DNA of 11,968 nt from Pseudomonadota bacterium (lineage in GTDB: Bacteria; Pseudomonadota; Gammaproteobacteria; Burkholderiales; Burkholderiaceae_C). A program made the position numbers and the translations under genes. Below are positions 6,641-11,968 of this stretch, one piece after another. How positions within the stretch are numbered: position 1 is the stretch's first letter; each line of letters opens with the position of its first letter. The stretch spans positions 1 to 11,968 of the forward strand of contig JAEWBU010000189.1 in assembly GCA_023390985.1 (NCBI GenBank), given 5' to 3'. The notes beneath the pieces were generated by a model, which was not told where the DNA came from, made no database searches, and worked only from the letters and a program-made list of their open reading frames with translations.

Positions 6641-6646
6641 CAGAAT
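6641..6646 (+). promoter_or_regulatory. Candidate -10 box of the GcvA-like LysR gene
   Basis: CAGAAT ends 9 bases before the ATG at 6656. With a normal -10 to +1 distance, transcription would start at or a few bases before the start codon, which agrees with the absence of a Shine-Dalgarno. No convincing -35 hexamer was found. Confidence 0.35.
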
Positions 6647-6655
6647 CACGGCGCC

Positions 6656-7594
6656 ATGACGGTGCCCATCGCTCAACTGTTCTCGCTGGACCTGGTGAAG
6701 GCCTTCGTCGCCGTCGGCCGCCGCATGAGCATCACGCAGGCCGCCGACGACCTGTGCCTCACGCAGTCGGCCGTGAGCCGGCAGATCCGTGCGCTGGAGG
6801 ACCAGGTCGGCAGCAAGCTGTTCGATCGCAAGCAGCGCGGCGTGGCCTTCACCGAGGCCGGCGAGCGGCTGTTCCGGACGGCCGACCACTCGGTGCAGCA
6901 GCTGCAGGAGGTCGCGGCCGACCTGCGCGGCAGCGGCTCCGCGCGTTCCGTCACGCTCACGACCAGCATCGGCGTGATGGGCCTGTGGCTGCTGCCGCGG
7001 CTGGCCCGGCTGCAGGAGCGTCATCCGCGCATCGACGTGCGCCTGTCCGCCAGCAACACGGTGCACGACCTGCGGGCGGACGGATTCGACCTGGCCGTGC
7101 GCTACTCGCGCGTGGGCACGGTGCCCGGCAGTGCGGTGCGCCTGTTCGACGAGACGCTGGCGCCCGTCGCGCACCCGAGCGTGCGCGACGCCATCGCGGC
7201 GGGTGGCCACTGCCCGCTGCTGGACTACGACGACACGCGGCCCTGGCTGCAGTGGCGCCTGTGGCTTGACGAAGGCGCCTGGCGCGAGGCGCGGGGGCAG
7301 GTGATCCGGCTCAACCAGTACGACCAGGTGATCCAGGCCGCGCTGGCCGGGCAGGGCCTGGCGATCGGGCGCATCGAGCTGCTGCAGCCGCTGATCGACA
7401 GCAGGCAGCTGGCCATCGTGGACATCCCGTGCACGCCGGTGCGCAGCGCCTATTCGTTCTGGCTGCTGCGGGCCGACGAGCAGCCGCGCGAGGACGTGCG
7501 CAAGGTCGCGCAGTGGATCGGCGAGGAGGCCGAGCGCGTGCGCGCGTGGCGCTGCGAGCAGCTGGCGCCCTACGGTGCGCGCGCGGCCGCCTGA
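6656..7594 (+). CDS. LysR family transcriptional regulator, GcvA-like
   Basis: A 312-residue LysR-type regulator of full family length. The winged helix-turn-helix is at about residues 10-68, with MSITQAADDLCLTQSAVSRQ (24-43) as the recognition helix region, followed by the linker and a periplasmic-binding-like effector domain. SRQIRALEDQVGSKLFDR and the GQGLAIGRIELLQPLIDSRQL segment resemble the GcvA branch. It is divergent from the MFS carrier gene and probably controls it. Start choice: ATG at 6656, with no Shine-Dalgarno but CAGAAT at 6641-6646, a good -10 match 9 bases upstream, suggesting a nearly leaderless mRNA. Its last 25 bases overlap the end of the convergent DUF2917-like gene. 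Effector unknown. Confidence 0.93.
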   Translation: MTVPIAQLFSLDLVKAFVAVGRRMSITQAADDLCLTQSAVSRQIRALEDQVGSKLFDRKQRGVAFTEAGERLFRTADHSVQQLQEVAADLRGSGSARSVTLTTSIGVMGLWLLPRLARLQERHPRIDVRLSASNTVHDLRADGFDLAVRYSRVGTVPGSAVRLFDETLAPVAHPSVRDAIAAGGHCPLLDYDDTRPWLQWRLWLDEGAWREARGQVIRLNQYDQVIQAALAGQGLAIGRIELLQPLIDSRQLAIVDIPCTPVRSAYSFWLLRADEQPREDVRKVAQWIGEEAERVRAWRCEQLAPYGARAAA

Positions 7595-7899
7595 GGCGCC
7601 ACCGGCGCATCGCCGGATCCCGACCACCACGAGCGCAGCTGCGCGAGCCAGCCGGGCGCCGGGGCGTGCTCGACCTCGAAGGTCGCCCGCGGCGTGTTGA
7701 CGCCGCGCGAAACGAACAGCCGGCCGTGGCCGGCGAGCGTGCGCACCTGGCCCCTGACCAGCATCCAGTCGAGGCTGGGCTCGTCGTGGCGGGCCGGTTC
7801 GAACGTGAGCCACAGCACGCCCTCGGTGCAGTGGACGACGGAGCCGCGCCGGAGCCGCAGCTCGAGACAGACATTGCCGGTCAGGACATGGGTTTCCAT
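7570..7899 (-). CDS. DUF2917-like small protein
   Basis: A 109-residue protein with strong third-position GC bias on the minus strand. The core, GNVCLELRLRRGSVVHCTEG (8-27) followed by VLWLTFEPA (28-36) and then WMLVRGQVRTLAGHGRLFV (45-63), has the pattern of DUF2917: a short strand, 'G-x-V-W-L-T' strand, an acidic turn, then a strand ending in glycines. This reads as a small cupin-like beta domain. The C-terminal 30 residues (WLAQLRSWWSGSGDAPVAPQ and on) are an amphipathic or low-complexity tail. The function of the family is unknown to me. It is convergent with the GcvA-like LysR gene, overlapping it by 25 bases, and lies 76 bases downstream of the second LysR gene on the same strand, so it may share that transcript. 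Family assignment is from pattern memory only. Confidence 0.72.
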   Translation of the reverse strand: METHVLTGNVCLELRLRRGSVVHCTEGVLWLTFEPARHDEPSLDWMLVRGQVRTLAGHGRLFVSRGVNTPRATFEVEHAPAPGWLAQLRSWWSGSGDAPVAPQAAARAP

Positions 7900-7975
7900 G
7901 GCCCCATGGTCGGCGCGGCGCGCTTGTTCTGGCTTGAGGAATCGCGCGCGCTGGCATGCGGCGCGTGAATGGCTG

Positions 7976-8863
7976 CTAGCCGCCCAGCGCCAGCACGCCT
8001 TCCTGCACCTGCTGCAATGCGCGGCTGAGCGGCTTGTCCTTGCGCACGATCCAGGCGAGCGATCGCGACAGGCGCGGCATGAGCCGCAGCACGCGCAAGC
8101 CGCGCGCGGTGGCCGGGCTGGAGACGCTCAGCGCCGGCACCACCGACCAGCCGAGGTCGGCGGCCACCATCTGCTTGATCGCCTCCACGTTGCCCAGCTC
8201 CATCAGCACGCGCGGCGAGCGCCTGGCCTGGCGGAACCAGAGATCGATCAGCGTGCGCGTGTTGGCGCCGGTCTCGAACAGCACCAGCGGCCGCGTCGCC
8301 AGGCCGGCCGCGCTGACGCTCGCAGGGCCGGGCGCGGCGCTGGCGGGCGCGATGGCGACGAAGACGTCCTCCAGCACGGGGCGGATGTCCAGCGCGCGCG
8401 AGGAGAGCGGCAGCGTCACCAGCGCGGCATCGAGCGTGTTGTCCTCGACGCGGCGCGCGATCTCGGGCGTGTTGCCGGTGCTCACGCGGATCTCCAGCAG
8501 CGGGTTGTCGCGGGAGAGGCGCTTGAGCAGCGGCGGCAGCAGGTGGATGCAGGCCGTCGCGCCGGCTCCGATGCGAACCGGTCCGCCCGGATGCTCGGTG
8601 AAGTGCTCCATCTCGGCGCGAGCGTCATCGAGGACGACCGCCACGCGCTGGGCGTGCCGCAGCAGCGCCTCGCCGGCGCTCGTGGCGCGGATGGACCGGC
8701 CCACGCGTTCGATCAGCCGAAGCTGCAGGCGCCGTTCGAGCTCGCGGATCTTCTGGCTGACCGCCGGCTGCGAGATGCCCAGGTACTCGGCGGCGCGGCT
8801 GAAGCTGCCGGTGGTCAGCACCAGCCGGAAGGTGAGGAGCTGCTCGGAGCCGATGTCGTTCAT
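7976..8863 (-). CDS. LysR family transcriptional regulator (second)
   Basis: A 295-residue LysR-type regulator. The helix-turn-helix is in GSFSRAAEYLGISQPAVSQK (19-38) followed by IRELERRLQLRLIERVGRSI, and the effector-binding domain spans about 90-290 (GGPVRIGAGATACIHLLPP at its start). The ATG at 8863 puts the DNA-binding domain at the usual distance from the N terminus; the frame stays open to an ATG at 8935, but the 24 extra residues have no counterpart in the family. It is divergent from the MFS-SDR pair, which it probably regulates from the 86-bp gap full of palindromes. No Shine-Dalgarno is visible. The effector is unknown but likely a substrate or product of that pair. Confidence 0.93.
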   Translation of the reverse strand: MNDIGSEQLLTFRLVLTTGSFSRAAEYLGISQPAVSQKIRELERRLQLRLIERVGRSIRATSAGEALLRHAQRVAVVLDDARAEMEHFTEHPGGPVRIGAGATACIHLLPPLLKRLSRDNPLLEIRVSTGNTPEIARRVEDNTLDAALVTLPLSSRALDIRPVLEDVFVAIAPASAAPGPASVSAAGLATRPLVLFETGANTRTLIDLWFRQARRSPRVLMELGNVEAIKQMVAADLGWSVVPALSVSSPATARGLRVLRLMPRLSRSLAWIVRKDKPLSRALQQVQEGVLALGG

Positions 8864-8908
8864 AAGCGAAGCGAATGCATTGCATAACAGCCCAAGGCTT
8901 GGCTTATG
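8861..8908. promoter_or_regulatory. Nested palindromes in the LysR/MFS divergent promoter
   Basis: Three symmetric elements overlap here. CATAAGC (8861-8867) is the inverted copy of GCTTATG (8902-8908), centred at 8884.5. Inside them are ATGCATTGCAT (8875-8885), a perfect 11-base palindrome with one central base, and CCAAGGCTTGG (8892-8902), another perfect 11-base palindrome. The two inner centres (8880 and 8897) are 17 bases apart. LysR regulators bind as tetramers to two adjacent dyads between divergent genes, and this arrangement fits a recognition site plus an activation site. The left outer arm includes the LysR start codon. Direct evidence is limited to the symmetry. Confidence 0.5.
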
Positions 8909-8949
8909 GCTGCGAAGGCGGCACGATTGTGGCACTGCATGGGATCCGC

Positions 8950-10182
8950 GTGAGTTCGCTCCTGACTTCCACCTCCTCCGCCGCCGAACCTTTCTGGAAG
9001 GTCGGCATCCCCGCCCGCATCGTGGTGTGCCTGGGCCTGTCGCAGGTGATCGCGTGGGGCACCATGCACTACCTGATCGCGGTGTTCGCCGGGCCGATGC
9101 AGCATTCCCTGGGATGGAGTCCGGCCTTCCTGCAGGCGGGCTTCTCGCTGGCGCTGCTGGTGATGGGGATCTCTTCGGGCTGGGTCGGGGCCTGGATCGA
9201 CCGCCACGGCGGCCGCGCCGCGATGATGGCCGGCTGCTGGATCGGCGCCGTGGGCTGCCTGCTGCTGGCCACCACGCGGCACGCGGCGCAGTACGTGGTC
9301 GCGTGGGGGCTGCTGGGGCTCGCGATGCGCCTCGCGCAGTACGACGCGGCCTTCGCTTCGCTCGCGTTCATCGCGGGTGCGGGCGCCAAGCGCGCGATTT
9401 CCATCATCACGCTGTTCGGCGGCTTCGCCTCCACCGTGTTCTGGCCGGTCGGGCAGGCTTTGCAGCAGGCGCTGGGCTGGCGCATGGCGCTCGCGTGCTA
9501 CGCGGGCTTCCTCGTCGCCTGCTCGCTGCTGCACCTGGCGCTGCCCAAGGCCAGGCGCACCGAGATGGCGGCCGCGGATGCGGTGCCGGGCGGCGTGGCG
9601 CCGCCTGTGCCCATCGCGGGCGCCAGACTGCTCTACGGCGTCATCGCCGTCGCCGTGATCGTCCTGCAGACCGGCATGGCAGCGCACTTCATCGAACTGC
9701 TGCAGGGGCGCGGCTGGAGCGCCTCGACGGCCGTGACGATCGCGATGCTGCTGGGCTTCGGCCAGGTGTTCGGACGCCTGGGAGTGGTGTTCTGGGGCCA
9801 CGGCGTGAACCCGGTGCGCCTCAACCTGCTGCCCGGTGCCCTGATCTGCGTCTGCCTGCTGTTCTACCTGCTGGCCGGCACCACGGCCTGGGGCGCGGCG
9901 GCCTTCGCCTTCCTCTACGGCGCGGGCAACGGCATCGCCACGATCACGCGCGGCGCGATGCCGCTGGTGCTGTTCGACACGGCGCAGTACGGCCGCATCG
10001 TCGGCGGGCTGCTGCGGCCGGCGTTCGTGCTGGCGGCCGCCGCGCCCGTGGCGCTGGCGGCACTGATCAGCGCCTGCGGCACCGCCGTCGGCGCGGGCGC
10101 GTCACTCATCCTGGCCGCGGCCTCGCTGGTCGCGGCCGTGCTGCTGCACCTCAAGGTCCGCGATCGGAGCACGACACCATGA
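8950..10182 (+). CDS. MFS transporter
   Basis: A 410-residue major facilitator protein with about 12 hydrophobic segments. The loop-2/3 signature is GAWIDRHGGR (80-89), and GLAMRLAQYDAAFASL (123-138) matches the fourth-helix region of bacterial MFS carriers. The central hydrophilic loop lies about 199-225. The start is uncertain: GTG at 8950, with a partial GGGA Shine-Dalgarno at 8941-8944, places the first helix at about residue 22. GTG at 8929 (seven residues more, with GAAGG upstream) and ATG at 8875 (inside the operator-like palindromes, unlikely) are the alternatives. Its TGA overlaps the start of the SDR gene in an ATGA quartet, so carrier and dehydrogenase are almost surely made together. 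Substrate unknown. Confidence 0.9.
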   Translation: MSSLLTSTSSAAEPFWKVGIPARIVVCLGLSQVIAWGTMHYLIAVFAGPMQHSLGWSPAFLQAGFSLALLVMGISSGWVGAWIDRHGGRAAMMAGCWIGAVGCLLLATTRHAAQYVVAWGLLGLAMRLAQYDAAFASLAFIAGAGAKRAISIITLFGGFASTVFWPVGQALQQALGWRMALACYAGFLVACSLLHLALPKARRTEMAAADAVPGGVAPPVPIAGARLLYGVIAVAVIVLQTGMAAHFIELLQGRGWSASTAVTIAMLLGFGQVFGRLGVVFWGHGVNPVRLNLLPGALICVCLLFYLLAGTTAWGAAAFAFLYGAGNGIATITRGAMPLVLFDTAQYGRIVGGLLRPAFVLAAAAPVALAALISACGTAVGAGASLILAAASLVAAVLLHLKVRDRSTTP

Positions 10183-10931
10183 CCACCCACCGCAAGGGCA
10201 CCGTACTCATCACCGGCGGCAGCCGCGGCATCGGCGCCGAGACCGCGCGCCTGCTGGCCGCGGAGGGCTACGACCTCTGCATCACCTACGCGACGCAGGA
10301 AGACGCCGCCCGGCGGGTGCAGGTGCAGATCGAGGAAGCGGGCCGTCGCTGCGCCATCGTGCGGGCCGACCTGGGCGAGCCCGATGCTGCCCGCGCGCTG
10401 CTGCAGCGGATCCCGGAGCCGCTGGACCCGCTGGTCGGCCTGGTCAACAACGCCGGCATCACCGGACCGCTGGGACCGTTCCTGAAGACCAGCCACGAGA
10501 CGATGAAGACCGTGCTGGAGGTCAACGTGCTGAGCACGCTGGTCCTCACGCAGGCGGTCGTCGCGCGCTGGTACCTCGACGGCACCAAGGGCAGCATCGT
10601 CAACGTGTCGTCCATCGCCGCCACGCTGGGCGCGCCGGGCGAGTACGTGCACTACGCGGCGACCAAGGCGGCCATCGAGGCGTTCACGGTGGGGCTGGCG
10701 CGCGAGCTGGCCGAGAGCGGCATCCGCGTCAACGCGGTCAGCCCGGGCACCACGCTCACCGACATCCATGCGGCTGCCGGCGAGCCCGGCCGCCCCTTCC
10801 GCGTGGCCGCGCGCATCCCGATGCGCCGGCCGGCGCACGCCTCGGAGATCGCGGAGGGGATCGTGTGGCTGCTGGGCGATCGCGCCAGCTACGTCACCGG
10901 GACGGTGCTGAAGGTGGCGGGGGGCTTGTGA
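10179..10931 (+). CDS. SDR-family NAD(P)-dependent oxidoreductase, canonical active site
   Basis: A 250-residue classical SDR with every key element in place: cofactor motif TGGSRGIG (12-19), NNAG (90-93), Asn116 in LEVNVLST, Ser144/Ser145 in VNVSSIA, and the YAATK pair Tyr159/Lys163, then PG at 189-190 and the C-terminal GTVLKVAGGL. The segment after strand 2 (TYATQEDAARR) has no acidic residue right after the strand, which slightly favours NADP(H). It resembles YgfF/glucose-dehydrogenase-like members, but substrate cannot be told. The ATG at 10179 overlaps the stop of the MFS gene (ATGA), and a GGAG at 10166-10169 provides a weak ribosome binding site. The last 38 bases overlap the convergent hydrolase gene. 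It probably oxidises or reduces the compound moved by the MFS carrier. Confidence 0.93.
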   Translation: MTTHRKGTVLITGGSRGIGAETARLLAAEGYDLCITYATQEDAARRVQVQIEEAGRRCAIVRADLGEPDAARALLQRIPEPLDPLVGLVNNAGITGPLGPFLKTSHETMKTVLEVNVLSTLVLTQAVVARWYLDGTKGSIVNVSSIAATLGAPGEYVHYAATKAAIEAFTVGLARELAESGIRVNAVSPGTTLTDIHAAAGEPGRPFRVAARIPMRRPAHASEIAEGIVWLLGDRASYVTGTVLKVAGGL

Positions 10932-11718
10932 GCGGCTGGTCCAGCACGGCGACCACGCCTTCCAGCTCCGGGCTCGGCGCGGGATAACGCCGCAGCACCT
11001 CGGGGTCGTGCCCCGGGATCACGTGGTCCGGCGAGTCGGCCAGCCGCTGCAGCTTGCCCCAGCCTTCGACCATGTCGCCCACGTTGAAGATGATGGGGAA
11101 GGGCCGCTCCTCTTCCATGTTGCGGTAGTAGTGGCTGGCGTCCGAGGCCAGCACCACCCAGCCGCGGCGGGTGTGCACGCGCACCGCCTGCAGGCCCATG
11201 GTGTGGCCGCCGATCAGGTGCAGGCTCAGGCCCGGCGCGAGTTGCGCGTCGCCGTCGTGGAAGCGCACGCGGCCGTCGTACACGTTCCGCACCATGCGCA
11301 GCACGTCGAACACGCTGTACGCGTCATGCATGCAGCGGTGCGCCATGTAGCGGCCGGTGGCGTACTGCATCTCGCGGTCCTGCAGGTGGAAGGTGGCGGC
11401 CGGGAACAGGTCGCAGTTGCCCGCGTGGTCGTAGTGCATGTGCGTCACGATCACGTCGGTCACTTCAGTTGCCTGCACGCCCAGCAGCGCGAGCCCTTCG
11501 GAAGGCGAGCGCAGGAAGTTGCGCTTGCGTGCGTCGGCGGCCTCCTTGTTGAAGCCGGTGTCCACCACGAAGGTGCCCGAAGGTCCGCGGATCAGCCAGA
11601 TGAAATAGTCCATCGGCATCGGACCGTCGTGCGGATCACCGCCGAGGAAGTTGACCGAAGCGTTGCGCCGGTGATCGGCGTACTTGATCGCGTAGACGTC
11701 GTGGACGGGCAGTGGCAT
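10894..11718 (-). CDS. Metallo-beta-lactamase-fold hydrolase, N-acyl homoserine lactonase-like
   Basis: A 274-residue MBL-fold enzyme with a full dinuclear metal site: HMHYDH at 93-98 (His93, His95, Asp97, His98), His172 in GGHTMG, Asp193 in ASDASHYY and His237 in PGHD. The presence of Asp97 and Asp193, the length, and the N-terminal region ending in VVDTG (51-55) resemble the AHL lactonase (AhlS/AttM-type) branch, so a lactone or ester is the likely substrate. No signal peptide is visible. The C-terminal tail is proline-rich. The ATG at 11718 is preferred; an in-frame ATG at 11754 would add 12 residues but would overlap the divergent reductase gene. Next to a maleylacetate reductase, it may open a lactone in an aromatic-degradation pathway rather than quench quorum signals; both remain possible. 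Confidence 0.92.
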   Translation of the reverse strand: MPLPVHDVYAIKYADHRRNASVNFLGGDPHDGPMPMDYFIWLIRGPSGTFVVDTGFNKEAADARKRNFLRSPSEGLALLGVQATEVTDVIVTHMHYDHAGNCDLFPAATFHLQDREMQYATGRYMAHRCMHDAYSVFDVLRMVRNVYDGRVRFHDGDAQLAPGLSLHLIGGHTMGLQAVRVHTRRGWVVLASDASHYYRNMEEERPFPIIFNVGDMVEGWGKLQRLADSPDHVIPGHDPEVLRRYPAPSPELEGVVAVLDQPLTSPPPPSAPSR

Positions 11719-11740
11719 GGGTGCGATGATGCCTCGGTCC

Positions 11741-11968
11741 ATGAAGCCCTTCACCTACGTCGCCCAGTCTCCCCGCGTCGTCTTCGGCGCGGGCTCGCTC
11801 GCCCGGCTTCCTGAAGAGCTCGACCGCCTCGGCCTGCGCCGCGCGCTCGTGCTCTCCACGCCGGGACAGCGCGCGCTGGCCGACCGCGTCGCGGCGTTGC
11901 TCGGCGATCGCGCGGCCGGCGTGTTCGCGGGCGCCGTGATGCACGTGCCGCAGGACGCGGTGCTGCAG
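11741..11968 (+). CDS. Maleylacetate reductase, N-terminal part (runs off the right edge)
   Basis: From ATG 11741 the frame is open to the end of the window and gives 76 residues. MKPFTYVAQSPRVVFGAGSL (1-20) followed by LPEELDRLGLRRALVLSTPGQ (23-43) and VFAGAVMHVP is typical of maleylacetate reductases, members of the iron-containing alcohol dehydrogenase superfamily. They reduce maleylacetate to 3-oxoadipate with NAD(P)H in hydroxyquinol, resorcinol, hydroquinone and chloroaromatic degradation. The metal-binding histidines lie further on, outside the window. It is divergent from the MBL-fold hydrolase, only 22 bases apart. No Shine-Dalgarno is seen; GATGAT at 11725-11730, 10 bases before the ATG, may be the -10 of a leaderless transcript. 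Its partners (ring-cleavage dioxygenase, monooxygenase) would be expected to the right. Confidence 0.88.
   Translation, partial: MKPFTYVAQSPRVVFGAGSLARLPEELDRLGLRRALVLSTPGQRALADRVAALLGDRAAGVFAGAVMHVPQDAVLQ

Noticed and set aside
4816..7269. A plus-strand open frame of 817 codons opposite the MFS gene.
   Set aside because: Translation is His/Gln/Arg/Glu-rich repeats typical of the complement of a hydrophobic membrane protein gene; no domain.
5408..7957. A minus-strand open frame of 849 codons across the first MFS and LysR genes.
   Set aside because: The product is Arg/Ala/Gly-rich without motifs and crosses three well-supported genes on both strands; long stop-free antisense frames are expected at this GC content.
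8875..8949. ATG at 8875 as the start of the second MFS protein.
   Set aside because: The extra 25 residues are not family-like and the codon sits inside the palindromic operator-like region; the GTG at 8950 (or 8929) fits better.
6656..11968. Quorum-quenching island based on the AHL-lactonase-like hydrolase and two LysR genes.
   Set aside because: No luxI/luxR-type gene is present, and the neighbouring maleylacetate reductase and carriers favour a catabolic role.
1..11968. Search for CRISPR repeats, tRNA genes, insertion sequences, toxin-antitoxin or defence genes.
   Set aside because: No regularly spaced repeats, cloverleaf-like sequence, transposase, or defence-type protein was recognised on either strand.

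Overview
This is a GC-rich stretch (strong G/C preference at third codon positions) with the gene content of an accessory catabolic region of a betaproteobacterium, most likely Burkholderiales of the Comamonadaceae/Alcaligenaceae type. The best taxonomic cue is a periplasmic Bug (TctC-type) solute-binding protein, a family strongly expanded in those bacteria. It sits among dehydrogenases, hydrolases, MFS carriers and LysR/TetR regulators. I see no tRNA, rRNA, CRISPR array, insertion sequence or phage gene. The genus is an inference from gene content.

Layout. (1) 1-3825, plus strand: the tail of an unidentified gene (1-171), an SDR resembling peroxisomal trans-2-enoyl-CoA reductase (192-1007), a cyclase/kynurenine-formamidase-like metal hydrolase (1043-2065), a Bug solute-binding protein (2092-3093) and a TetR regulator (3127-3825). 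Gaps are only 20-35 bases, so this reads as an uptake-plus-catabolism operon with its regulator at the end. (2) 3933-4772, plus: a YihY/BrkB six-helix membrane protein, with a perfect 14-bp palindrome just upstream and a candidate terminator just downstream. (3) 4844-6537, minus: an OFA-like MFS carrier followed by a small exported or membrane-anchored protein and a doubtful micro-ORF. Divergent from these is a GcvA-type LysR gene (6656-7594, plus). (4) 7570-7899, minus: a DUF2917-like protein that overlaps the LysR gene tail to tail. (5) 7976-10931: a second LysR gene (minus) divergent from an MFS-SDR pair (plus) joined by an ATGA stop/start overlap. The 86-bp gap holds several nested palindromes. 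(6) 10894-11968: an AHL-lactonase-like metallo-beta-lactamase-fold hydrolase (minus) divergent from a maleylacetate reductase (plus) that runs off the right edge.

How the genes may work together: three regulator-linked modules can be read, each pairing a transport protein with a regulator, and two of the three also containing enzymes. The first takes up an organic (probably carboxylic) acid through the Bug protein and processes it with the cyclase and SDR. The second (MFS + LysR) is carrier only. The third is MFS + SDR + LysR. The maleylacetate reductase at the right edge marks the start of a lower aromatic-degradation pathway (hydroxyquinol, hydroquinone or chlorocatechol type). None of the substrates can be named from sequence alone. 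I found no clear evidence of a wholly new system. The features most worth a second look are the non-canonical active-site residues of the first SDR and the cyclase, the operator-like palindromes, apparently leaderless starts, and the small ORFs behind the first MFS gene.
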